Both the position numbers and the translations under genes were made by a program. A DNA stretch of 64,000 nucleotides. Source: Desulfofarcimen acetoxidans DSM 771 (GTDB lineage: Bacteria; Bacillota; Desulfotomaculia; Desulfotomaculales; Desulfofarciminaceae). Positions within the stretch are counted from its first letter, which is position 1, and each line of letters starts with the position of its first letter. The notes under the pieces were generated by a model. The model saw only the letters and a list, made by a program, of their open reading frames with translations, was not told the DNA's origin and made no database searches. This document shows positions 20,864 through 27,662 of this stretch, in pieces. The stretch covers positions 1 to 64,000 of the forward strand of contig NC_013216.1 in the NCBI RefSeq assembly GCF_000024205.1, written 5' to 3'.

Positions 20864-21844
20864 TTATACTTCTGCCACAATAAGCCCGGTTTCGTTTAAG
20901 TCATAGTCACCCAACCCCTGTAGTTCTGATTTAAATTCAGAGGATCTGATTATCTCAAGGACTGCTTGAAACAGGGGTTTTTCCATGTTTTCTTTTCTTA
21001 TGACCATTTCATAACGTTCCTTTTGTAAAGGAATAAAATCAATACCCCTTACCTGTAATGATACTTTTTCGTTACCTAAAGCCAAATCAGCTTCGCCTCT
21101 GGCAACAGCACTAGCCATGGCCAAATGGGAATAATCTTCTTTATCATAACCGTTAATTAATTGCCTGTCCAATTTCAACCTGTGAAGATGTTCGTCTAAA
21201 AGAACTCTTGTGCCGCTGCCTCTTTCTCTGTTGATAAAAACTATATCTGTTCGAATTAAATCATGCCAATCTTTAATATGTTTGGGATTGTTTCGAGCTA
21301 CATAAAAACCTTGCATGCGACAAGCTAAGTGAATTATTACCGCCGGTGTGCCAGGCATTAAATGACGCACATAAGGAATATTATAAATATCTTTTTCACC
21401 ATCCCATAGATGTATTGCGGCTAAATGAGCCTTACCCTGATAGAGAGCTAAAAGACCGGGAAAACTTCCTACATGATGACGGAAACTGCGTGCTCCATTG
21501 GGGTGGCGATCCAGGTAACGGGCTAAAATATCAAGAAGCACATCTTGACCGCACACGACTAACTCTTGAGATGCAGGAATAATTTCATCGGTGAAAAACC
21601 CCTTTTTAGCTGCTAGATTGCCGGTAATTTTTTGATGTTGCGGGATATGACTTTCTGACAGCAATTCATTTATTTTACCCTGCTTTTTATAATTTTCAAC
21701 ATCCTTTAAATCCACTCTAATTTTTCTTCCCACCCGGTAAGCAGGAAGTTCGCCTCGTTTAATCAACTCATATACGGTATTTTTTGCAATTTTTAATATG
21801 CCTGAGACTTCTTCGGGGGTTAGGGAAACTTCTTCTTTGCTCAA
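20864..21844 (-). CDS. Excisionase-type HTH regulator fused to a molybdate-type substrate-binding domain
   Basis: A 326-residue fusion. Residues about 1-60 form an excisionase/MerR-like helix-turn-helix (LTPEEVSGILKIAKNTVYELI, then RVGRKIRV). Residues about 85-310 match the PBP-like domain related to molybdate-binding ModA (COG1910): GQDVLLDILARYLD, VGSFPGLLALYQGKAHLAAIHLWD, and NRERGSGTRVLLDEHL, which contacts the oxyanion in relatives. No signal peptide, so it is a cytoplasmic sensor. The likely start is TTG at 21844, six bases after GGGAGGT. No transporter adjoins it, so ligand and targets are unknown. Confidence 0.85.
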   Translation of the reverse strand: MSKEEVSLTPEEVSGILKIAKNTVYELIKRGELPAYRVGRKIRVDLKDVENYKKQGKINELLSESHIPQHQKITGNLAAKKGFFTDEIIPASQELVVCGQDVLLDILARYLDRHPNGARSFRHHVGSFPGLLALYQGKAHLAAIHLWDGEKDIYNIPYVRHLMPGTPAVIIHLACRMQGFYVARNNPKHIKDWHDLIRTDIVFINRERGSGTRVLLDEHLHRLKLDRQLINGYDKEDYSHLAMASAVARGEADLALGNEKVSLQVRGIDFIPLQKERYEMVIRKENMEKPLFQAVLEIIRSSEFKSELQGLGDYDLNETGLIVAEV

Positions 21845-22011
21845 GTCAATACCTCCCAAAATATCCTATCATTAATTTTAACATAAAATATTAATAATTG
21901 TAAGTAAGTGAGCAAACGTATAATCTTGAATTAAGCAATAAGCATTTCATTTAGTAAATTTTATAACAAGTTTGGTTTTTATATAATGAAACATTCAACT
22001 GAGGGTATGTG

Positions 22012-22039
22012 TTGCTATACTCCTCAATATCTGTATAAT
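22012..22039 (+). promoter_or_regulatory. Promoter of the lrgAB-like operon
   Basis: TTGCTA (22012-22017), 16-base spacer and TATAAT (22034-22039). Confidence 0.65.
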
Positions 22040-22080
22040 TAAAATGATGTAGCAATGTTCTATATGCGAGGAGAATGAAC

Positions 22081-22455
22081 GTGAAAGACTTTTTTTTGGG
22101 TTTTAGTATTTTAATTTGGCTTCAGCTTTTGGGAGAAGTTTTGGTGTCTGTATTATATCTTCCGCTGCCAGGTACTTTGATAGGAATGCTTATGGTAACA
22201 TTTTTTTTATCCACAGGGATATTAGCTGATGGCAGGGTTAAAGAGGCGGTTCAAATACTTCTGGAACACATGCCACTTTTTTTTATTCCTTTGACTGTAG
22301 GAATTGTAGGGGTTTGGAGTTTGGTTAGGGATCAGCTGGCTCAATTGATACTGTTGGTGGGAGTAAGTACATTTATTGTTCTTTTTATTACAGGACATAT
22401 GACACAATATTTTATCCGTGTTCAGGATAAAAAATCTTTTAAAGAAGGCCGATGA
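22081..22455 (+). CDS. LrgA/CidA family membrane protein
   Basis: A 124-residue membrane protein with four hydrophobic segments and the family core LYLPLPGTLIGMLMV and HMPLFFIPLTVGIVG. The family pairs with LrgB/CidB; members affect autolysis and in some bacteria act as a pyruvate or glycolate facilitator. The GTG at 22081 is seven bases after AGGAG, better placed than the ATG at 22075. The stop overlaps the next start as ATGA. The substrate here is unknown. Confidence 0.88.
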   Translation: MKDFFLGFSILIWLQLLGEVLVSVLYLPLPGTLIGMLMVTFFLSTGILADGRVKEAVQILLEHMPLFFIPLTVGIVGVWSLVRDQLAQLILLVGVSTFIVLFITGHMTQYFIRVQDKKSFKEGR

Positions 22456-23162
22456 TTATTATGGATAAATTTTTTATTTCTCCACTGTTTCTTGTGGGGT
22501 TAACACTAGCCTGCTATTTTGTCTCACTTTCTTTTTATAAAAAATATAGGCTGCTCTTATTTCACCCGGTACCTTTGTCATCATTAATAATTATTCTTTT
22601 CTTGTATAATAGAGGGATAAATTATATTACCTATGAAAAAGCAACAGGGTTTATTTCATTTTTTTTGGGACCTGCTACACTGGCTTTAGGTTATAATTTA
22701 TACCGGGATTTTTCCATGATTCGGCGTAGAGTATGGCCCATTTTATTGGGTTCCTTTTGCGGAGCCATTGCGGGTGTTTTTTCCGTATATATTCTGGGCA
22801 AGCTGCTCTGTATTAATCAATCAATTATCTTTTCTTTTTTGCCTAAATCAACCACTACACCAATAGCTCTGGCTATTGCCACTAAATACGGGGGTATCGG
22901 CTCGTTAACGGTTGCTGCTGTTGTTGTAACCGGTATTTTGGGAGCCCTGATTGGCCCGGAATTTCTTACTCTAACCGGTATTAGGGATAATACTGCCAGA
23001 GGGCTGGCTATGGGCAGCGCTGCCCATGCCATAGGAACCAGCCGGGCTCTCCAGGAAAACAGCGAACAGGGCTCCCTGGCTGGTTTGGCAATTATTCTTT
23101 GCGGACTTTTTACAGCTTTGATTATCAGTATGATTAATATATTTAAAGAGTACATATTTTAA
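22452..23162 (+). CDS. LrgB/CidB family membrane protein
   Basis: A 236-residue multi-pass membrane protein of the LrgB family: FFLGPATLALGYNLYRD, LLGSFCGAIAGV, LPKSTTTPIALAI, and GPEFL...GLAMGSAAHAIGTSRA near the end are diagnostic. It overlaps the lrgA-like gene by four bases and must be co-translated. The divergent Lrp/AsnC gene ends 27 bases downstream on the other strand. Confidence 0.92.
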   Translation: MIIMDKFFISPLFLVGLTLACYFVSLSFYKKYRLLLFHPVPLSSLIIILFLYNRGINYITYEKATGFISFFLGPATLALGYNLYRDFSMIRRRVWPILLGSFCGAIAGVFSVYILGKLLCINQSIIFSFLPKSTTTPIALAIATKYGGIGSLTVAAVVVTGILGALIGPEFLTLTGIRDNTARGLAMGSAAHAIGTSRALQENSEQGSLAGLAIILCGLFTALIISMINIFKEYIF

Positions 23163-23188
23163 TTGGCAAATAAAAATATGTACAAGGA

Positions 23189-23683
23189 TTATTCTTTAAT
23201 CACTGCTTGGGAATTATTAAGTATTTGTTGTATATCTATACCACACTTTTCTATAGGTGAAGAGAGAACCATCATAGTCTCAGCCCGTTGAAAGCCATAT
23301 ACCTGGTCGATTTTATTAAAAAGAATATGCAGGAGATCTTCATTGTCCTGTGCTCTTACTTTAACAAGATAATCGTAGCGTCCGGTTACAACATGCACTT
23401 CTTCCACTTCAACAATTTGCTGTAATTCTTTGGTGGTACGGTAGGCCTCACAGCCCTGAACGGTGGTTAAGCCTACAATAGCAGTTACTTGATATCCAAT
23501 GCGTTGAGCATTAATCCTAGCGTGAAAGCCTTCGATAACACCATTTTCAATTAGTTTGCGAATCCTTTCGTTAATGGTCACCCGTGACACACCAACCTGG
23601 GTGGCTATATCTTGATAGGAGGAGCGGGCATTCTCTTGCAGGGTTTTTACAATAGCTAAATCAATGCTGTCTAGAGGTTGCAT
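23189..23683 (-). CDS. Lrp/AsnC family transcriptional regulator
   Basis: A 164-residue feast/famine regulator. The N-terminal HTH reads LDSIDLAIVKTLQENARSSYQ then DIATQVGVSRVTINERIRKL and is followed by IIEGF-like GVIEGFHARIN. The C-terminal RAM domain (VTAIVGLTTV...EVHVVTGRYDYLVKVRAQ) binds amino acids in relatives. ATG follows AAGGATGG. It faces the lrgAB-like pair tail to tail; its targets are not evident. Confidence 0.92.
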   Translation of the reverse strand: MQPLDSIDLAIVKTLQENARSSYQDIATQVGVSRVTINERIRKLIENGVIEGFHARINAQRIGYQVTAIVGLTTVQGCEAYRTTKELQQIVEVEEVHVVTGRYDYLVKVRAQDNEDLLHILFNKIDQVYGFQRAETMMVLSSPIEKCGIDIQQILNNSQAVIKE

Positions 23684-23964
23684 TTATACCATCCTTTTCT
23701 TTAGATTCTTATTTTAAATTCATACCCTGGTTTGCTGCTTTATTGGTCAGTATGGTTTTATCCTACATACCTGAATATTATTATATTTGCAGCCATAATT
23801 AACAACTTCGCTGTTTTATTTGTAATTCCTGTTTAGTGATTATGTAATTGACATCAATTTTAATATACTTTGTGATCTTAGCGTCAAAACTATTATATAA
23901 AAATTTTTTAATAATATCTATAACAAATGTACAGTAAAACAGTAGTTTAAATTTCAAAAAGTAG
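23684..23964 (+). other. Non-coding gap between the Lrp/AsnC gene and the mtm operon promoter
   Basis: About 280 A+T-rich bases with no supported gene. It should hold the promoter of the minus-strand regulator, but no convincing -35/-10 pair stands out. Confidence 0.4.
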
Positions 23965-23993
23965 TTGACTTAGCCAATTAGCTATGCTAATAT
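23965..23993 (+). promoter_or_regulatory. Promoter of the monomethylamine methyltransferase operon
   Basis: TTGACT (23965-23970), 17-base spacer ending ATTAGCTATGC, TAATAT (23988-23993). The same promoter, including the spacer tail, recurs before amtB at 34172-34200. Confidence 0.8.
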
Positions 23994-24218
23994 AAAGCCA
24001 AGCAAGAAAGTTGTTTTCAAATGTAAGATATAAATAAATGGATAGCTGTTTGTTTAAATATGGCGAAGAAGCTTTCTGCAGCAGGCTATCCAGTAATAAT
24101 TATATTGTAAGGTTAATTGGCTAAAAATTAAGATAAGATTATTATAAAATGGATACAAAGTGGTATCAGTTGGCAATGACGCTTTTCAGGAGATTAATCT
24201 CTTGAAAAGCGTTTTTTT
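23994..24218 (+). promoter_or_regulatory. Attenuator-like leader of the mtm operon (leader A)
   Basis: From promoter to terminator this leader holds an 8-base stem TGGATAGC/GCTATCCA (24039-24092) enclosing a small hairpin with loop GAAGCT (24068-24073). Next is a hairpin GATAC-AAAGTG-GTATC (24152-24167). Last is an intrinsic terminator, a 15-base stem (24179-24193/24198-24212) with seven T, 52 bases before the first gene. Hairpins with six-base loops carrying A or G first and G fourth before a terminator resemble targets of ANTAR antiterminators. Leader B before amtB is homologous at both ends. The regulator is not in this window; the ANTAR idea is inference. Confidence 0.65.
24179..24218 (+). 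terminator. Leader terminator (attenuator) of the mtm operon
   Basis: ACGCTTTTCAGGAGA pairs with TCTCTTGAAAAGCGT around TTAA, followed by TTTTTTT. It lies inside the transcript before the first gene, so expression needs readthrough or antitermination. Confidence 0.85.
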
Positions 24219-24270
24219 GTTTATATTAGGTTGCTTAACATAAAAATATACTGAAAAGGGGGTATAGTTA

Positions 24271-25284
24271 TTGAAAATAAATATGGATAAATGGGCCGGG
24301 GATATTATTGAGGATGAAAAAGTTAAGAACTTGCCTATACTGTTTTTTCCCTGTCTTCCTACAATAAATAAAGGAGTTATTGAGGTAATCAATAATGCCG
24401 AGGCTCATTATGAAAACATGAAAAATGTTATAGCGGAATTTCCAGCCATGATTGGTGCTATGACTGGTATGGATTTAACCTCTGAAGCTGAAACCTTTGG
24501 GTGTGGGGTTAGTTTTTCGGATACTGAGGCACCACATATTACCGGGGAAATTGTCTTTGACAGAGCTTCTGCAGAAAGTTTGCAAGTACCTTCCGTAAAT
24601 GACGGGCGAGGACCGGTTTTTGTGAAGGCTGCCGGATTGGCGGCACAGAATATTACAGACCGCCCCACCTTTGGGGGCATGCTGGGACCTTATTCCCTGG
24701 CGGGAGTTTTGATGGGAATTGAGCGTGCCCTTAAAGCAACTATAAAGGATGGCCAAACAGTTCACATAGTGCTGGAAAAATGCACCTGTTACCTGATAGC
24801 TTATGCCAAAGCGTTTAAAGAAGCGGGAGCCAACGGCATATTGATAGCTGAACCGACAGCAGGTCTTTTGCCGCCTAAGCATTGTGATGAGTTTTCCTCT
24901 AAGTATGTAAAAGAAATTGTCGATGCGGTTCAAGATGAAGGTTTTTTTGTTGTTCTGCATAACTGCGGCAATACAAAAAAACTAGTTGATTCCATGGTTA
25001 GCACAGGCGCTAAAGGTTATCATTTCGGCAACGCAGTGCAAATGGTTGATGTTATTTCACAAATTCCACCAAAGTACCTGGTATTCGGCAATATAGATCC
25101 GGCCAGGGTACTAAATGAAGGAACAGAGGAACTTATTAAGGAGACTACAAAAGATTTATTAGAAAAAATGAAACCTTACAAACATTTTGTTTTATCATCA
25201 GGCTGTGATCTTCCTATGGAAGTGCCCATAGCTAACCTAAAAAGCTTTTTTGTAGCCCTGGAGGAATTTAATAATGGAGAATAG
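24271..25284 (+). CDS. Methylcobamide methyltransferase, MtbA/MtaA (UroD) family
   Basis: This enzyme takes the methyl group from the methylated corrinoid protein and passes it to a carrier: coenzyme M in methanogens, and probably tetrahydrofolate or another acceptor here, since a Firmicute is not expected to make coenzyme M. The 337-residue product has the uroporphyrinogen-decarboxylase-like barrel and the zinc-binding set that activates the thiol or folate: His230, Cys232 (LHNCG) and Cys312 (SSGCDLP). TTG start after AAGGGGG. First gene of the operon with mtmC and mtmB, 11 bases apart. Ends in UAG. The family is clear; the acceptor is inferred. Confidence 0.9.
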   Translation: MKINMDKWAGDIIEDEKVKNLPILFFPCLPTINKGVIEVINNAEAHYENMKNVIAEFPAMIGAMTGMDLTSEAETFGCGVSFSDTEAPHITGEIVFDRASAESLQVPSVNDGRGPVFVKAAGLAAQNITDRPTFGGMLGPYSLAGVLMGIERALKATIKDGQTVHIVLEKCTCYLIAYAKAFKEAGANGILIAEPTAGLLPPKHCDEFSSKYVKEIVDAVQDEGFFVVLHNCGNTKKLVDSMVSTGAKGYHFGNAVQMVDVISQIPPKYLVFGNIDPARVLNEGTEELIKETTKDLLEKMKPYKHFVLSSGCDLPMEVPIANLKSFFVALEEFNNGE

Positions 25285-25295
25285 GAGGTAAGAGG

Positions 25296-25958
25296 GTGAG
25301 TCGGAGTGAGATTTTAGAAAAACTTAAAAGATCAATTGCAGAAACAGACAGCGATCTGGCGGCAGAAGCGGCTAATGAGGCGGTAGCTGCCGGAATTGAA
25401 CCGACAGTGGCAGTAAATGATGGTTTGTCCAAAGGAATGAAGGTTATCGGCGATCTTTTTGATGAAGGAGAGGTTTTTGTTCCACAGTTATTGCTTGCCG
25501 CCGAAGCTTTTGAAACAGCCATGGGTATAATATTCGGTGAAATGTCTGAAGAGGAAAAAAGCAGTGCCTCTCAAGGCAAAGTGCTGATACATACCGTACA
25601 GGGGGATATACATGATATTGGTAAGAATATTGTTAAAACTATGATGTCCGCCGCCGGTTTCGAAGTAATTGACCTGGGTCGGGATGTGGCTGTGGAAGAA
25701 GTGATTAAACAGGCCAAGCAGCATAAGGTAGATATTATTGCCGGGTCGGCTCTTATGACTACCACTATGCCCGCTCAGAGGGATATCGTCAGCCTGCTGA
25801 AAGAAGAAGGTATTCGTGATCAATTTAAAATCATGTTTGGCGGGGCGCCTGTCTCTGCTGAATGGGTAACTAAAATTGGAGCGGACGCATATGCAGATAC
25901 TGCCTCCGGTGCTGTTGAGCAGGCACTGGCCTTAATGGCAGAGAAAAGGAGTGGATAA
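25296..25958 (+). CDS. mtmC: Monomethylamine corrinoid protein MtmC
   Basis: MtmC carries the cobamide that is methylated by MtmB and demethylated by the MtbA-like enzyme. The 220-residue protein has the N-terminal helical cap domain (about 1-85) and the B12-binding Rossmann domain with GDIHDIGKN, in which His106 is the lower cobalt ligand, followed by GFEVIDLGRDV and GSALMTTTM. GTG start seven bases after AGGAGG. Its end overlaps or abuts the mtmB start region, so translation is coupled. Assigned to monomethylamine rather than di- or trimethylamine because of its MtmB partner. Confidence 0.93.
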   Translation: MSRSEILEKLKRSIAETDSDLAAEAANEAVAAGIEPTVAVNDGLSKGMKVIGDLFDEGEVFVPQLLLAAEAFETAMGIIFGEMSEEEKSSASQGKVLIHTVQGDIHDIGKNIVKTMMSAAGFEVIDLGRDVAVEEVIKQAKQHKVDIIAGSALMTTTMPAQRDIVSLLKEEGIRDQFKIMFGGAPVSAEWVTKIGADAYADTASGAVEQALALMAEKRSG

Positions 25959-25959
25959 A

Positions 25960-27348
25960 ATGGCTCTGGCCAAGACTATAACAGTATTTGATATATATGA
26001 CAGAGCTAAAAGCGGCCCCAAAATGGAGGAAAAGGACTGGGATTACAAGTTAATACCCCAGAAAGCGGCCGCACTTAAGAAAAAATACAACATAAAAATG
26101 GACAAAAAGCAGATTATTCCAACAGATAAGGAGTTAATTAATAATCTCTTTAAAGCCGGGTTGGAGATGTTGGTGGATTGCGGAGTATACTGCATTGATA
26201 CTAACCGCGTGATAAAGTATACTGAGGAAGAGGTGCTTGCTTCCATAGCAACTGCTCCTACCAAAGTTATGTATGGAGAAGGAAAAGATGCGGTTGAGTT
26301 GAGTTGCCGCAGTTATACCGATTCCCGCCCGCCGATAATTCAGGGGGGACCCACGGGAGCACCTTGTTCGGAGGATTTGTTCCTGTCCATACACCAGTCA
26401 TATGCTCAAGAACCGCTGGTAGATACTATTGTAGACGGTGTGCTGCAAACAATCAATGGCCATGATCCAGTGCCAAACAGCCCGTGGGAAATTGCGGCGG
26501 TTAAATCCGAAGCAATTATGGTTAGGGCGGCTCAAAGCAGGGCCGGTCGGCCTGGTATGGGATTGTAGGGGAATGAAACTTCACTTTCACCTGCCGGAGT
26601 TATCGCTGCAGATTTTCCCGGTGGGATGAGGCCTTCTGACAGCCATGAGGTATCACAGTTAAATGAGCTGAAGATTGATGTAGGTGCATTGGTTTTCACC
26701 GCTCATTATGTACTAACTGGGAATATTATTATGTGCGAGCAGATGCCTATATATGGTGGTTATGCAGGTGGTTTGGAAGAAACAACTATTGTCGATGTAG
26801 CCACCACAATAAACTCTTTTGTTATGACGCAAGCCACCTGGCACCTGGACGGTCCTGTCCATGTGCGCTGGGGTATAACTACGGCGAGAGAGACTTTGGC
26901 CATAGCCGGTCACTGTGCCATGGCCATTGAAGCCAACACTAATTTAATGCTGGGCAACCAGTACTACACTTTAGCCGGTCCCTGTACTGTAATGTGTTTA
27001 TTGGAGACAGCCGCACAGGCCATCACTGATACTGCCAGTGGTCGTGAAGTTCTGTCCGGTGTAGCGGCCTCCAAGGGAGTAGCCACAAACTACACAACCG
27101 GCCTGGAAGCAAGGATGATGGCGGAAGCGGCCCGTGCCGCAGCAGGTATGGAAACCGCAAAAGTTAATGAAATTTTGGATAACCTGGTTGCTATTTATGA
27201 AAAAGATTACAAAACTGCTCCTAAAGGCAAACCCTTTGAAGAATGTTATGATATGGTGAAATTAGTTCCTACCCAGGAATATCTGGATGTGTATGATGAG
27301 GCAGTGAAGATTCTTACTGGCTTAGGTCTTACTTATTGGACCAAATAA
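25960..27348 (+). CDS. mtmB: Monomethylamine methyltransferase MtmB with in-frame UAG (pyrrolysine) at codon 203
   Basis: MtmB moves the methyl group of monomethylamine to the corrinoid of MtmC and frees ammonium. Read through one TAG at 26566-26568, the 462-codon frame is collinear with archaeal MtmB (about 458 residues, pyrrolysine at 202): FDIYDRAKSGPKM, PTDKELINNLFKAG, QGGPTGAPCSED, SRAGRPGMGL-O-GNETSLS, DSHEVSQLNELKID, EQMPIYGGYAGG, WHLDGPVHVRWG, SITDTASGRE-like AITDTASGREVLSG. Both sides of the TAG lie in the same frame, so it is not a frameshift. The chosen ATG at 25960 is eight bases after GGAG; GTG 25951 lies within that site. pylT and all pyl genes follow, so readthrough as pyrrolysine is expected. 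Confidence 0.96.
26566..26568 (+). other. In-frame UAG codon read as pyrrolysine in mtmB
   Basis: The TAG sits between GRPGMGL and GNETSLSP, the exact context of pyrrolysine in MtmB. The residue's imine ring is thought to bind the methylamine for methyl transfer. If termination occurred, a 202-residue fragment without the C-terminal part of the barrel would result. Confidence 0.93.
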
Positions 27349-27386
27349 TTAATCATCATAAGTGTAATTTCCTAGAGTATGAAAAA

Positions 27387-27419
27387 TGGAATACCGGGTT
27401 TGGGAAACCCGGTATTCCA
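27387..27419 (+). terminator. Perfect 15-base hairpin between mtmB and pylT
   Basis: TGGAATACCGGGTTT pairs perfectly with AAACCCGGTATTCCA around GGG. Little T follows, so it could be a weak terminator or a processing/stability hairpin for the mtmB message. An eroded copy lies before the truncated pylT at 36664-36698. Confidence 0.7.
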
Positions 27420-27433
27420 AATTATATTATCTT

Positions 27434-27505
27434 GGAGAGTGGCTCGTAAGGAGCGCATGAACTCTAAACTCATGCAGCCGGGTGTAACTCCCGGACTCTT
27501 CGCCA
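27434..27505 (+). tRNA. pylT: tRNA-Pyl (anticodon CTA)
   Basis: A 72-base tRNA with the odd features of pyrrolysine tRNA: acceptor GGAGAGT/ACTCTTC, one base before the D stem, a short D loop (GCTC-GTAAG-GAGC), a long anticodon stem with loop CTCTAAA giving anticodon CUA, a three-base variable loop CAG, T arm CCGGG TGTAACT CCCGG lacking TTC, discriminator G and CCA. It reads UAG and lies between mtmB and the synthetase genes. Confidence 0.96.
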
Positions 27506-27507
27506 AA
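27474..27507 (+). repeat. Direct repeat, copy 1: 3' half of pylT
   Basis: The 34 bases from the variable loop to just past CCA recur exactly at 36711-36744, after glnB. The two copies frame ramA-like, pylSc-B-C-D-Sn, amtB and glnB. Confidence 0.95.
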
Positions 27508-27536
27508 CACAAAAGCTTATAAAAAAGATTAATTAG

Positions 27537-27599
27537 AAGAGGAACGTGAATATACTGGCATTGCTGCCTTCACATTTTATATTTATGTTCCTCTTTTAA
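27537..27599 (+). terminator. Terminator downstream of pylT
   Basis: Outer stem AAGAGGAAC/GTTCCTCTT with inner GTGAA/TTCAC and a T-rich tail TTTTAATTCTTTTA. Confidence 0.75.
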
Positions 27600-27662
27600 T
27601 TCTTTTATTTAAAAATGGTATGGCTGTCGCGGCATAATATAAACGGATCGGAAGTGCTGTTA

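Noticed and set aside
25951-27348. mtmB as two separate genes or as a frameshifted pseudogene
   Set aside because: The upstream and downstream halves share the same frame with only a TAG between them, the TAG position matches pyrrolysine in MtmB, and all pyl genes adjoin it.
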